A stretch of DNA of 64,000 nt from DATKMP01 sp963790045 (GTDB taxonomy: Bacteria > Bacteroidota > Ignavibacteria > UBA10030). A program made the position numbers and the translations under genes. Location of the stretch: the NCBI GenBank assembly GCA_963790045.1, contig CAWBMS010000007.1, positions 496,001 through 560,000 on the forward strand. The letters are read 5' to 3'. Below the pieces are notes generated by a model. The model ran no database searches. It saw only the letters and a list, made by a program, of their open reading frames with translations, and was not told the origin of the DNA. Within the stretch, counting starts at the first letter, position 1, and each line of letters begins with the position of its first letter. Below are positions 18,181 to 28,370 of this stretch, in pieces.

Positions 18181-19760
18181 TTCTTGATCCATTGAAAAAG
18201 AAAACAGAAGAAATCAATCCGCTGCTTCCGGTGAAGCGTGCGCTCATCAGCGTGTCGGATAAAAAAGGTGTAGTAGAATTTGCGCGTGCACTGCAATCCT
18301 TGGGAGTAGAAATTATTTCGACAGGTGGAACATTCAGCGCTTTACAACAAGCAGGTATTGCAGTCACTTCCGTCTCTGATGTAACCGGCTTCCCGGAAAT
18401 TATGGACGGGAGAGTAAAAACGCTGCATCCGAAAATTCACGGCGGCATACTCGCAGTGTTGGATGATCCCAAGCATGTCGAACAAATGAAAGAGCATGGT
18501 ATAAAACCGATTGATCTTGTTGTTGTCAATCTCTATCCGTTTGAACAAACCATTGCCGCAGAAGATGTAAAGTTAGAAACAGCGATTGAGAATATCGATA
18601 TTGGCGGCCCCGCAATGGTACGGGCTGCCGCAAAGAATTATAAATATACCGCGGTCGTTGTCAATCCCGATGTATATGGAATTGTGCTGGAAGAAATGCG
18701 CGAGAACAACGGCGCGATTACAGCACAAACGCGCTTCCAGCTTGCACAGCGAGCATTTCAGCATACCGCCCATTATGATACGGTCATCGCTTCGTATCTC
18801 GGCGGTTTGTTGCCGCAGCAAGTTCTGCCGGAAGCGATCAATATTTCCATGTCCAAAGAATATCCTTTACGCTACGGAGAAAATCCGCATCAGGCAGCGG
18901 CACTGTATGGAACCTTCGGGCAGCATTTCCAAAAACTTCACGGCAAAGAATTATCCTACAATAACATTCTCGACATTAATGCAGCAGCGCTGCTGTGTGC
19001 AGAATTCGATCAACCCACGGTTGTGATTGTGAAACACAATAATCCATGCGGTGTTGCATCGGCGCCATCGTTGGTCGAAGCATATCGCAACGCATTTGCC
19101 ACCGATACCAAATCGGCTTTCGGCGGTATCGTCTGTGTTAATCGTCCATTGGATCGCGCAACCGCAGAAGCGATCAACGAAATATTTACGGAAGTCATCA
19201 TTGCTCCAGAATATGCAAGCGGTGTTTTGGAATTCTTAACGAAGAAAAGAGATCGTCGGTTGATCAAACAAACGCTCAATGTGCGGACGCAGAGGGAATT
19301 AGATATTCGCAAAGTACTCGGCGGCGTCTTGGTGCAGGAACCGGATCAACATCGATTGCATATCGCAGATTTTAAGTTTGCGTCGAAACGTAAACCGACG
19401 GACGATGAAATGCAGGCGTTGCTGTATGCATGGCGCGTGGCAAAGCACGTAAGGTCGAATGCTATCGTTTATACTAATTCGACTCGAACACTCGGCATCG
19501 GCGCAGGACAAATGTCGCGTGTGGATTCGTCCAAGATTGCGGCAATGAAAGCAGCGGAAGCAGGATTCGCTTTACACGGCTGCGCCGTGGCATCGGATGC
19601 ATACTTTCCATTTGCCGATGGATTGCTCGAAGCGATCAATGTCGGTGCAACTGCCGTTATCGAACCAGGTGGTTCCATCCGCGATGCAGAAGTCATCGCT
19701 GCTGCCGATGAACATAATGTAGCATTAGTTTTCACCGGTATAAGACATTTTCGTCATTAA
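18165..19760 (+). CDS. purH: Bifunctional AICAR formyltransferase/IMP cyclohydrolase
   Basis: PurH performs the last two steps of IMP synthesis. The N-terminal MGS-like IMP cyclohydrolase domain (residues about 20-165) shows LISVSDKKGVVEFARAL, ISTGGT and GRVKTLHPKIHGGIL. The C-terminal AICAR transformylase domain shows RYGENPHQAAALYG, KHNNPCGVA and SDAYFPFADG. The protein is 531 aa and complete. It starts inside the end of purN, so translational coupling is likely. About 57 bases separate it from mreB. Confidence 0.96.
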   Translation: MDNVIILDPLKKKTEEINPLLPVKRALISVSDKKGVVEFARALQSLGVEIISTGGTFSALQQAGIAVTSVSDVTGFPEIMDGRVKTLHPKIHGGILAVLDDPKHVEQMKEHGIKPIDLVVVNLYPFEQTIAAEDVKLETAIENIDIGGPAMVRAAAKNYKYTAVVVNPDVYGIVLEEMRENNGAITAQTRFQLAQRAFQHTAHYDTVIASYLGGLLPQQVLPEAINISMSKEYPLRYGENPHQAAALYGTFGQHFQKLHGKELSYNNILDINAAALLCAEFDQPTVVIVKHNNPCGVASAPSLVEAYRNAFATDTKSAFGGIVCVNRPLDRATAEAINEIFTEVIIAPEYASGVLEFLTKKRDRRLIKQTLNVRTQRELDIRKVLGGVLVQEPDQHRLHIADFKFASKRKPTDDEMQALLYAWRVAKHVRSNAIVYTNSTRTLGIGAGQMSRVDSSKIAAMKAAEAGFALHGCAVASDAYFPFADGLLEAINVGATAVIEPGGSIRDAEVIAAADEHNVALVFTGIRHFRH

Positions 19761-19817
19761 GTGTTATCTTAAAATAATAGTATTATTTTTTATTCATCAC
19801 ATTAACTAAATATTCTT

Positions 19818-20852
19818 ATGGGACTTTTCTCTCTCTTCTCCGCCGATCTTGCCATTGACCTTGGTACGGCAAACACCGTTATCTGGATGAAAAGCAAAGG
19901 CATCATCCTCAATGAACCGTCCATTGTTGCGTTTGACCGCAACACCAAACGCATTATTGCTATCGGCAACGAAGCACGAGAGATGCTGGGACGCACGCAT
20001 AAAGATATCCGTACCATTCGCCCGATGCGCGATGGCGTAATTGCGGATTTCGAAATTGCCGAAGGCATGCTGCGTGAGTTCATCAAGAAAATTAATTCCG
20101 GCTGGGTGCCGAGCCGACGCATTATTGTTTCCGTTCCGTCCGGCATTACGGAAGTGGAGAAGCGCGCGGTGCGTGACTCCGCAGAACACGCCGGTGCCAA
20201 AGAAGTACATTTGATTGCAGAACCTATGGCTGCTGCCATCGGTGTTGGCCTTGATGTCGATGCACCGGTCGGCAATATGGTGGTCGATATCGGCGGTGGA
20301 ACGACGGAGATTGCCGTCATTGCATTGTCGGGAATTGTGAATGAAGAATCGCGCCGTGTTGCCGGTGATGAGATGAACAGTGCGATTATCCAATTCTTCA
20401 AACGCAATCATAATATTCTTATTGGTGAACGTACAGCAGAAGCAATTAAATGTGAAGTCGGTTCCGCAATGCCGTTGAAAGAAGAAATAACCATTCAGGT
20501 CAAAGGCCGAGACTTAGTGAATGGCGTGCCGAAAACAACGGAAGTCAGTTCTGTTGAAATTCGCGAAGCGCTGAACGAACCGATTGCACAAATTGTTGAA
20601 GGCGTAAAGGTAACACTGGAACGCACGCCGCCAGAACTTTCCGCAGATATTTTGGATCGCGGTATTATGCTCACCGGCGGCGGCGCATTGCTGAAAGGAT
20701 TGGATGAACGCCTGCGTCTGGAAACGAATTTACCAGTACACGTTGCAGAAGAACCGCTGCTTGCTGTTGTGCGCGGAACCGGCAAAGCACTCGAAGATCT
20801 GGAAAAATACGCCAAGGTTTTATTAAAAGGAAAACGGTACATAAGAGATTGA
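19818..20852 (+). CDS. mreB: Rod-shape determining protein MreB
   Basis: An actin-like protein that organises lateral wall synthesis under the inner membrane. The N-terminal amphipathic MGLFSLFS, phosphate-1 loop AIDLGTANT, phosphate-2 VDIGGGTTEIAVIALSGIV and adenosine motif MLTGGGALLKGLDERL are all present. At 344 aa it is complete. It is the first gene of mreB-mreC-mreD-mrdA-rodA. A hairpin with a T-tract follows immediately and probably lowers read-through, so that MreB is made in excess over the membrane partners. Confidence 0.97.
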   Translation: MGLFSLFSADLAIDLGTANTVIWMKSKGIILNEPSIVAFDRNTKRIIAIGNEAREMLGRTHKDIRTIRPMRDGVIADFEIAEGMLREFIKKINSGWVPSRRIIVSVPSGITEVEKRAVRDSAEHAGAKEVHLIAEPMAAAIGVGLDVDAPVGNMVVDIGGGTTEIAVIALSGIVNEESRRVAGDEMNSAIIQFFKRNHNILIGERTAEAIKCEVGSAMPLKEEITIQVKGRDLVNGVPKTTEVSSVEIREALNEPIAQIVEGVKVTLERTPPELSADILDRGIMLTGGGALLKGLDERLRLETNLPVHVAEEPLLAVVRGTGKALEDLEKYAKVLLKGKRYIRD

Positions 20853-20854
20853 AT

Positions 20855-20888
20855 CGTGTGGTGTATCTTCGCACCGCACGGTTTTTTC
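20855..20888 (+). terminator. Terminator/attenuator between mreB and mreC
   Basis: CGTGTGGTG (20855-20863) pairs with GCACCGCACG (20871-20880) with one wobble, and is followed by GTTTTTTCTT. It lies within the operon and overlaps the region before the mreC start. Confidence 0.7.
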
Positions 20889-20903
20889 TTCCGGTGGTTC
20901 GCC

Positions 20904-21743
20904 ATGGTTCAACGCCTTTACAATCTTTTCTACGAATTCAAAGAATACACGATACTGGCAGGCCTTATCGTTGTGTGCTTCACGTTGATGGCACTCAATG
21001 ATAATACACAGGTGAAGTACGTGCGCTCGATGGCGACAGTGGCGTTCGGCGTTATCGAACATCAGTTTAGTTTTATTCCATCGTATTTTGGATTGCGCGC
21101 AGAGAACGAATTGCTGCGGCGTGTCAATATGGAGCTTGCAGATGAATCGCAGCGGTTACGCGAAGCAAAATTAGAAAACCTTCGCTTGCATCAGCTGCTT
21201 TCAATACGTGAACAATTTCCGAATCAGCTTATTGCCGGCCGCGTCGTCAATAAAAATTTATTGCTAATGCGCAATACCTTAACGCTGGATATTGGAACCG
21301 CAGACGGCGTTGAACTGCACATGCCGGTCGTGAGCGATGAAGGATTGGTCGGGTCAGTTGTTGCCGTTACGTCGCATTTTTCCATTGTGAATATTTTATA
21401 TAACAGTGATTTCCGCGCCAGCGTAAAAATTCAGCGCAGCCGCGTGGATGGAATTCTTGCGTGCGAAGGCAATACGTTGCTGCTGAAAAATGTGCCGAAG
21501 ACCCATGATGTAAAAATTGGCGATGTCGTCATGACGTCGGAATACAGCAGCATGTTTCCGGCAGACATTCGCATCGGATTGGTCAACAATATCAAAGATG
21601 AAACGGGTTCTCTGTTTAAAACAATCGTTCTTTCTTCCGGTGTGGATTTTATCAAAATAGAAGAACTGTTTGTTGTGAAGTACAAACCGGTTCAGGAACG
21701 AATCGATCTGGAACAATCGATCAATCCGCGAGCAGGAAAGTAA
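20904..21743 (+). CDS. mreC: Rod-shape determining protein MreC
   Basis: A bitopic periplasmic scaffold that links MreB to PBP2/RodA. One membrane helix near residues 15-32 (YTILAGLIVVCFTLMALND) is followed by a coiled-coil (ENELLRRVNMELADESQRLR). The double beta-barrel MreC domain contains IAGRVVNKN, VVSDEGLVGSVV and GDVVMTSEYSSMFPADIRIG. It is 279 aa and complete. I choose the ATG at 20904; the frame opens earlier but runs through the terminator hairpin. Confidence 0.92.
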   Translation: MVQRLYNLFYEFKEYTILAGLIVVCFTLMALNDNTQVKYVRSMATVAFGVIEHQFSFIPSYFGLRAENELLRRVNMELADESQRLREAKLENLRLHQLLSIREQFPNQLIAGRVVNKNLLLMRNTLTLDIGTADGVELHMPVVSDEGLVGSVVAVTSHFSIVNILYNSDFRASVKIQRSRVDGILACEGNTLLLKNVPKTHDVKIGDVVMTSEYSSMFPADIRIGLVNNIKDETGSLFKTIVLSSGVDFIKIEELFVVKYKPVQERIDLEQSINPRAGK

Positions 21744-21752
21744 AGACATCCT

Positions 21753-22256
21753 ATGAAAGCACAACGCTATCTCCTGACAGCATTCATTGTCTTTGGTTTG
21801 TTTCTTCTGCAAACATTATTTCTTCCGTTTATTTCTATTGCCGGCTATGTTCCGGATATTTTACTCATTTGGTTGGTGACCAATGCCCTGCGGCGTGGAC
21901 AGATAGAAGCAACCATCAGCGGTTTTGTTATCGGATTATTGCAAGATATTGTTACGATAAAGTTTTTAGGGCTTGCCGCGTTTTCGAAAACAGTTACTGG
22001 GTTTGTCCTCGGGTATTTTTATAACGAGAACACGATTGAACAAACGCTAGGATCGTATCGTTTTGTTCTCTTAGTGTTTTTATCTTCTCTTATTCACAAT
22101 GCCGTTTATTTGTTTATTCTCTTGCAAGGCGCAGAAGGAACGACAATCTTTTCTGTGCTTGAAATGAATTTTGGGTTAACGCTCTATACGGTGGTCATCA
22201 GTGTATTACCGATGTTCGTCTATTCCCAAAAGTATGATGTGTCGTGGTCGCTATGA
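21753..22256 (+). CDS. mreD: Rod-shape determining protein MreD
   Basis: A 167-aa integral membrane protein with five predicted helices, starting LLTAFIVFGLFLLQTLFLPF. It fits MreD by size, hydrophobic profile and position between mreC and mrdA. MreD proteins are poorly conserved, and VPDILLIWLV plus GLLQDIVTIKFLGLAAFSKT are the most family-like stretches. The TGA stop overlaps the ATG of mrdA, so translation is coupled. Confidence 0.88.
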   Translation: MKAQRYLLTAFIVFGLFLLQTLFLPFISIAGYVPDILLIWLVTNALRRGQIEATISGFVIGLLQDIVTIKFLGLAAFSKTVTGFVLGYFYNENTIEQTLGSYRFVLLVFLSSLIHNAVYLFILLQGAEGTTIFSVLEMNFGLTLYTVVISVLPMFVYSQKYDVSWSL

Positions 22257-24060
22257 TTGACGAAGAAGATGCACGGTCGCCGTCTCGTTATTATGTTCTT
22301 GTTGCCATAACGGCTGTTTGTTTTTCAATTCTCTTCTTGCGTCTCTATCAGTTGCAGCTGTTGTATCATACGGAGTATGGAAAAAAATCGGAAGAGAACA
22401 GTGCTCGTACAATCGTCCAAGAACCTGTACGTGGCTATATCTACGACCGGAATGGGTGCTTAGTTGTTGATGACGGCCCATCGGTCCTCCATTACCATTA
22501 TCCCCGCTTCTTTTGACTCTACCGACCTTCCGATGTTATGTTCCATTTTGAAAATGGATTCATCTGTAATAATGGAACGCATTCTGCGGGGAAAAATGCA
22601 AGCGCGGTTCACTCCTGTACGATTGAAGCGCGATGTGGATTTTTCAACGCTTGCGGCAATAGAGGAACATCTGTATTTGCTGCAAGGCGTCGGGTGCGAG
22701 ATAGATTCGAAACGTATTTATCCCGATGGCGCGCGTGCACCGCACTTACTGGGATATTGCAAAGAAATTTCCGATGCACAGTTGGCAAAATTTGGGACAG
22801 CATATCGTTCCGGTGATATCATCGGCTCGACAGGGTTGGAGGCAAGCTACGAACCGTTCTTGCGCGGCGAAAAAGGATTTCAGTTTATTGCTGTTAATTC
22901 CAAGGGACAACTGTTGGGTCCACTCGAAGGTGGAAGGCGCGATGTGCCACCGAAAGAAGGATTCGATTTATTATTATCGCTTGATCTCGGGCTGCAAATG
23001 TACGCTGAGTCCTTATTAGTAAATGAACGCGGTGCGATTGTTGCGATGGATCCTGACGATGGCGGCGTGTTGGCGATGGTTAGTAAACCGGATTTTGATC
23101 CGGACATATTTAGCGGCGTTACACCTGCGGCAGTTTGGACACAGCTCAATACTGATCCAGGAAAACCATTGTTCAATCGTGTAACGATGACGCGCTATCC
23201 GCCGGGATCAACCTTCAAAATGTTAGTTGCCGCAGCGGCGTTGCAAGACGGCATCATTGATGAAAATTTCCGTATCCATTGCCCAGGAGTTTTTCGGTAT
23301 GGAAATAAAATTTTTAAAGATGATGCTGCCCATGGTTCTACCAATGTCGTCGAAGCGATTCAACGATCATGCGATGTGTTTTTTTATCAACTTGTTCTTA
23401 AGGTCGGCCTTGATCGGCTTTCAAAATATGCAAAGCAGTTTGGATTTGGAGAACGTACCGGCATCGATGTCGGTGAAGAAGTTGCAAGTTTGGTACCGTC
23501 GCCGGAATATTATGACCGTATGTACGGAAAAGGAAAATGGACGCAGGGCTTTGTTGTGAGTTTAGGAATTGGGCAGGGTGAAGTTGGTGTCTCACCGATT
23601 CAAATGGTGCGTTATGCTTCAGCTTGGGCAAACGGCGGAACACTTCAGCAACCCCCATGCTGTCAATGCCATTCGGAATAAACGCACGAATCACATTGAG
23701 ACAATTGAACACAAAACAAAATCTGTGGGAATCGATCCGGAAATCATAGCAATGATTCGAGAAGGCATGCGGCGCGTTGTGAATGAGCCAGGCGGTACAG
23801 GAAGTGCAGCGCGCATTCCCGGTATCGTTGTTGCCGGAAAAACCGGTACGGCACAAAATCCGCATGGCAAGGACCATGCTTGGTTCATCGGATTTGCACC
23901 GTTTGATCATCCCAAAATTGCTGTAGCGGTGATTGTCGAAAATGTTGGTTTCGGTGCTACCTATGCTGCGCCTATTGCAAAAAAAATTATCGAGCGTTAC
24001 CTGACAACGAATCTTCAACGTGATAGTGTTACACAAATGAACTCAATAAAAAGTTATTGA
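22253..24060 (+). CDS. mrdA: Penicillin-binding protein 2 (elongasome transpeptidase); two frameshifts
   Basis: PBP2 cross-links peptidoglycan during elongation. One N-terminal membrane helix is followed by the dimerisation domain (VRGYIYDRNG). The transpeptidase motifs are SxxK in PPGSTFKML, SxN-type SCD in QRSCDVFFYQ and KTG in AGKTGTAQNP. Two +1 slips break the frame: near 22485, where the reading passes from DDGPS to ITIIPASFDS, and in a run of five C at 23652-23656, where TLQQP passes to HAVNAIRNKR. Each is repaired by removing one base, giving about 600 aa. Only frameshifts, not motif losses, are present, so the gene is probably intact in the cell. Confidence 0.9.
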
Positions 24061-24062
24061 TT

Positions 24063-25281
24063 ATGTTTTCATATTTCAAAGAATATTTCGATTTCAAAAC
24101 GCTGCTTGCTTGTATGATGCTCCTGATTCTCGGGCTGCTTTCAATTTATAGCGCTACATTTGATATCAATAATGCGGCAAACTTTCATCGCCAGACCATT
24201 TGGGCTGTCGCGGGTTTTGTTGTGATGATCCTTATCGCATTCACGCCCATCCGCACCGTTCAACGATTAGCATTCCCATTTTATTTCAGCACACTGGCAA
24301 TTTTAGTTATCATCTTGTTAATCGGCAGTACCGTCAAAGGTTCAAAGAGTTGGCTTGGCATCGGCGGGCTGGGAGGTCAGCCATCCGAATTGGCAAAAAT
24401 TGCAACGATCTTGGCTTTTGCTTCTTATCTATCCAGCAACGACATATCGATTGCCAACGTGAAACATCTTTTAATTGCGCTTGCGATTTTTGCAGCCCCG
24501 ATGATCTTGGTACTTGCCGAACCGGATCTTGGAACAACAATTGTATTCTTTGCCGCGTTGGTGCCATTGTTGTACTGGGTCGGAGCTTCAAACTTTTTTT
24601 TGATTGCTATAATTATTCCGATTGTTGTTGCTGTGGGGGCATTAATGGGAACAACGCAGTTTCTCATTTCTGCATTCGTGAGTGCTATCGTTCTTTACAT
24701 GTTTCGGAAAAATCGATTTGCAGCAGTCGTCACCTTCGGCATTACGCTTGCGCTGGGATTGTCGGTGCAGATTGTCTATGAACATCTTCATCCGTACCAA
24801 CAGAAACGCATTGCAACGTATCTTGATCCAAGCATGGATCAACTCGGCGCCGGCTATAATGTTCTCCAATCAAAAATTGCGATCGGTTCCGGCGGATTTT
24901 TTGGAAAGGGATATTTAAAGGGAACGCAAACACAATTGAACTATATTCCAGAACAATGGACCGATTTTATATTTTGTGTTCCGGGCGAAGAGTTGGGGTT
25001 TGTTGGCTCGTCATTGATAATAGTTTTACTTGCCGCTCTATCATTACATGGATTAAAAACAGCCCACAGTTCTAAAAATAGATTTGGAAGTATCGCAGCT
25101 GTAGGGTTAGCGGCGGTCATCATTACACACTCAATTATAAATATTGGTATGGCTATGGGAATCATGCCGGTGATAGGTATTCCGCTGCCACTTCTCAGCT
25201 ATGGCGGTTCTTCTCTGCTTGCCGAGCATGATGATATGCGGATTATTCATGAATTTTTATTCTCATCGAAAAGAATATTAA
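24063..25281 (+). CDS. rodA: Rod-shape SEDS glycosyltransferase RodA; one frameshift
   Basis: The SEDS-family peptidoglycan polymerase paired with PBP2. About ten membrane helices are present, with family motifs WLGIGGLGGQPSELAKI, LAEPDLGTT, YVPEQ-like NYIPEQWTDFIF, GEELGFVGS and PLPLLSYGGSSLL. An extra base near 25224 sends the frame off after SSLLA. Removing it gives SMMICGLLMNFYSHRKEY and a stop at 25279-25281, the expected RodA end. The ATG at 24063 begins MFSYFKEYFDFKTLL. It is the last gene of the mre operon; the longer uncorrected frame to 25385 is spurious. Confidence 0.9.
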
Positions 25282-25361
25282 CGGTATATTCTTTGAAGGG
25301 TTCAACATTTCTCCAGAGATATATTCTCCAAAGAAACGTTGAACTTGTAGAGATTGAGCTA

Positions 25362-25925
25362 TTAAATTTTCCCGACCAAATCTAATCCCGGTTTTAATGT
25401 TTTTGCACCCGGTTTCCAGTTCATCGGGCATACTTCACCGCCATGTTCTTCGACAAATTTTGCCGCTTGGATTTTTCGGATCAATTCATCAATGCTGCGG
25501 CCAATACTGTTGTCGTGGAATTCGTATGCCTTAAGAATTCCTTGGGGGTTGATAAGAAACGTTGCGCGAAGGGACAATCCTTCTTCTTCAATTAATGTTC
25601 CGTACGCCGAACAAACTCTTCGCGCCGGATCGGCAAGCATGGGATATTGTATTTTTTTAATCGTGGCGGATTCGTCGTGCCATGCTTTATGCACGAAAGC
25701 CGTATCCACACTAACGGAAACGATTTCAGCGCCTTCAGCCTTAATTTGTTCATAATGATCCGCAAGTTCGCCTAACTCTGTCGGGCACACGAATGTGAAA
25801 TCCGCAGGATAGAAAAAAAGGACAACCCACTTGCCGCGAAATTCATGTAACGAAATTTTTTTAATGGAATCGTTGACGTATGCTTCTTCGGAAAATTCTG
25901 GAGCAGGGGCATTTATTGTAATCAT
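25362..25925 (-). CDS. Typical 2-Cys peroxiredoxin (AhpC/Prx type)
   Basis: A thiol peroxidase that reduces hydrogen peroxide and alkyl hydroperoxides. The peroxidatic Cys is in FYPADFTFVCPTEL, and the resolving Cys is in GGEVCPMNWKPG. The family's LRATFLINPQGILKAYEFHD stretch is present. The 187-aa length is typical of AhpC. No AhpF is adjacent, so the reductant is unknown. It converges on rodA with a gap of about 80 bases. Confidence 0.92.
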   Translation of the reverse strand: MITINAPAPEFSEEAYVNDSIKKISLHEFRGKWVVLFFYPADFTFVCPTELGELADHYEQIKAEGAEIVSVSVDTAFVHKAWHDESATIKKIQYPMLADPARRVCSAYGTLIEEEGLSLRATFLINPQGILKAYEFHDNSIGRSIDELIRKIQAAKFVEEHGGEVCPMNWKPGAKTLKPGLDLVGKI

Positions 25926-26158
25926 AAAATAGTTCCTTTTAGATAAGTGAAATTAATTTAATTTATCTGTGTCCCAAATTTTGGCTACAGACTTGCATCT
26001 AAGTAACAATTATTTAACTTATAGAAGTTCCATGTGAGGAACAAAGAATTTAATCTGATGCATCTGTACGGGTACTGAGTGTGTGATGATGCGCACGACG
26101 CCTCAATGTTTGATGCTGTATATTTTCTGAGTTACTTATTTGAGGAGGAATGAAAACG
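25926..26158. other. Divergent intergenic region
   Basis: About 230 bases lie between the peroxiredoxin start and the small membrane protein. They are AT-rich near 25950-26030 and must hold both promoters. No clear operator or consensus promoter hexamers were found. Confidence 0.35.
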
Positions 26159-26368
26159 ATGGAAACAATGGCAGAGCCGCATATCGCAAGCAGGAAAATA
26201 ATTTTACAGTACACCGCAGTGCCTCGTCCTGTAAAAGTTCAACGCGTTCATCTTCCTCGGGTCAATAAGGTAAAAGTCTTAAGGGTTGTCCAAAACCCAT
26301 TGCTCTGGGCATTGGTGACATGGCTGACTGTATGCGCCGTCCTTGTACTTGATATTGTTCATCGCTAA
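26159..26368 (+). CDS. Small single-pass membrane protein, function unknown
   Basis: A 69-aa protein with a basic N-terminal half (RPVKVQRVHLPRVNKVKVLR) and one C-terminal membrane helix (LLWALVTWLTVCAVLVLDIV). GAGGAGG at 26142-26148 is a strong ribosome site. It is only one base from the ATG at 26150 but ten from the ATG at 26159, so I prefer the latter. No family recognised. It lies just before the HAD gene, same strand, and may be co-transcribed. Confidence 0.5.
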   Translation: METMAEPHIASRKIILQYTAVPRPVKVQRVHLPRVNKVKVLRVVQNPLLWALVTWLTVCAVLVLDIVHR

Positions 26369-26380
26369 TTGTTGGTGTGG

Positions 26381-26983
26381 ATGCCGGTTCCCTCAGTTGT
26401 TCTATTCGATTTAGGAAATGTGCTGGTCAACATCGATCCGGATGCGTTTTGGGTTTCGTTAGGATTATGCGAATGTTCGGCGCGTACGCCTTTTGTTGAA
26501 GGATATGAACAAGTAACCCGGAGCTATGAAACAGGGTTGATAACTACCGAAATATTTCTTGAAAACCTTCGAGCTCTTTTCACAAATAGATTTTTAAAAA
26601 ATCAATTACAGCACGCCTTCGAAAATGTCATTACGAATCCAATCGATGGCATGGTCGATATTGTGAAAGGACTTTCCCAAACGCGCCGAACGGGTTTGGT
26701 CAGCAACACAAATGAACTGCATTATTCATTAAGTTATGCGCGCCTTGAATCGCTGCACGTACTTCACCAAAACTTTCTCTCGTATCGATTGAATGTGATG
26801 AAGCCGGATGCAGGATTTTATGCCGCCATTCTAAAAGGTATAGAGGTTGATCCTGCTGAGATGGTATTTATCGATGACCTTGAACCGAATGTGGAAGGTG
26901 CACGTTTAGCGGGAATGCAGGCAATTCGATTTGAAGGCGTAGAGCAACTTCGCCTGAAATTGAATCAGATGGGAATTTTATAG
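26381..26983 (+). CDS. HAD-superfamily hydrolase
   Basis: A 200-aa haloacid-dehalogenase-type phosphatase of the subfamily IA/YihX-like kind. Motif I is VVLFDLGNVL with the nucleophile Asp; the usual second Asp is replaced by Gly-Asn, a variant common in this subgroup. Motif II is GLVSNTN, motif III the Lys in MKPDAGFY and motif IV VFIDDLEPNVEGARLAGMQA. The helical cap lies between motifs I and II. The substrate is unknown. I start at the ATG at 26381; TTG 26369 and GTG 26375 are alternatives. Its stop abuts that of the convergent epimerase gene. Confidence 0.82.
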   Translation: MPVPSVVLFDLGNVLVNIDPDAFWVSLGLCECSARTPFVEGYEQVTRSYETGLITTEIFLENLRALFTNRFLKNQLQHAFENVITNPIDGMVDIVKGLSQTRRTGLVSNTNELHYSLSYARLESLHVLHQNFLSYRLNVMKPDAGFYAAILKGIEVDPAEMVFIDDLEPNVEGARLAGMQAIRFEGVEQLRLKLNQMGIL

Positions 26984-28117
26984 TTACACTTTCACAACGC
27001 CGATTCCTGGTCGATCCGTCAACGTAATTTTCCCTTCAATTATTTTTGTCCCGTCAAAGACATCATTCTTTATCAGCAACGCACCGTCCAGATCAGCCCA
27101 ATCAACCATCGGTGACAAATGTGATGCCGCAGAAATGGCGCAGGAAGTTTCTGTCATACAGCCGACCATGACTTTCATTCCTAACGAACGCGCAAGTGTC
27201 AGCATCTTATGTGCTTCACGCATACCGGTGCATTTCATCAATTTAATGTTGATACCGTGATACACACCGATAGATTTTTTTATATCCGCTAACCGCTGTA
27301 CACCCTCATCGCCGATAATGGGAATTGGCGAGCGTTCGGTGAGCCATGCTAAGTCATCGATTTGTTCTTTCGGTAGCGGCTGCTCGATCATCACAATGCC
27401 ATGATCTTTCAACCAATGAATCATCTCAAGAGCAAGATTTTTATCTTTCCACCCTTGATTTACATCTGTCGTAATCGGTTTATCGGTAACAGACCGAATC
27501 GTTTCGATCATTTCTTTGTCGTTCTCACGGCCGAGTTTGACTTTGAGGATTTTGTATTCTACAGCTTCGTTTGTTTTCTGCCGAACTACATCCGGCGTAT
27601 CAATGCCGATGGTGAATGAAGTATAGGGCGTTTTATTTTTATCAAAACCCCAGATGTTATACCATGGCTGGCCGAGAATTTTTCCTATAAGATCATGCAA
27701 AGCAATATCGATTGAAGCTTTCGCTGCCGGATTTCCCGGAGCAATGTTATCGATGTCTTGTAAAATATTTTCAAGATCGAACGGGTTTTCGTATTTGCTC
27801 AAGTCAACCTTTGCAAGAAATGCAAGCACACTTTCATGAGATTCACCGAGATACGGCGGCATTGATGCTTCGCCGTATCCAACTATTCCATTATATTCGA
27901 TTTCTGTCAACACCACCGGCGTTGTCGTCCGTGAATTCACGGCAACGGTAAAAACGTGTTTCAGTTCCAATGTGTACGGACGGTAGCGTAATATCATTTT
28001 GCTCGAAGGAAGATTTGTCGGAATTTTTTCTGCAAGCGATTTATAAGGATTTATCATCATGGCACTTCCTGCAAGGAAAGCAGATGTTTTTAAGAACTCG
28101 CGGCGATTTTGATTCAT
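26984..28117 (-). CDS. Enolase-superfamily dipeptide epimerase (L-Ala-D/L-Glu type) with Tat signal
   Basis: A 377-aa muconate-lactonising-type enzyme. The acid/base Lys lies in YKILKVKLG. Metal ligands are Asp in TTDVNQGW, Glu in MIEQPLP and Asp-Glu in IIGDEGVQRL, and a second Lys is in INIKLMKCTG. This pattern fits L-Ala-D/L-Glu epimerases of murein peptide recycling. The N-terminus NRREFLKTSAFLAGSA is a twin-arginine signal, so the enzyme is probably exported to the periplasm, unlike the cytoplasmic E. coli YcjG and B. subtilis YkfB. Substrate specificity is inferred, not proved. Confidence 0.8.
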   Translation of the reverse strand: MNQNRREFLKTSAFLAGSAMMINPYKSLAEKIPTNLPSSKMILRYRPYTLELKHVFTVAVNSRTTTPVVLTEIEYNGIVGYGEASMPPYLGESHESVLAFLAKVDLSKYENPFDLENILQDIDNIAPGNPAAKASIDIALHDLIGKILGQPWYNIWGFDKNKTPYTSFTIGIDTPDVVRQKTNEAVEYKILKVKLGRENDKEMIETIRSVTDKPITTDVNQGWKDKNLALEMIHWLKDHGIVMIEQPLPKEQIDDLAWLTERSPIPIIGDEGVQRLADIKKSIGVYHGINIKLMKCTGMREAHKMLTLARSLGMKVMVGCMTETSCAISAASHLSPMVDWADLDGALLIKNDVFDGTKIIEGKITLTDRPGIGVVKV

Positions 28118-28370
28118 GCATTTTCTCCATCTCGTATAGATAAGCTATCAAAAAGGTGAGAGGAATTCAAATTTTCATTTCGATTTCTTTGAGACACAGT
28201 GGTAAAGATAAAAAGCTATAGGACATTCAAAACAGTTTTATCGAAAAATCGAACTTATGAATTACAAGGGGAATTATGGGTAATGTTTCTTGCGATAAAT
28301 CTGCGTTTCGGTGAAATTTACCATTTTTCGCTTGACTTTGAAGATGAATTCATTAAATTTCAATGTGAGC

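Noticed and set aside
25282..25385. Longer RodA C-terminus
   Set aside because: It exists only because of the +1 slip near 25224; the corrected frame ends at 25281 with a family-like terminus.
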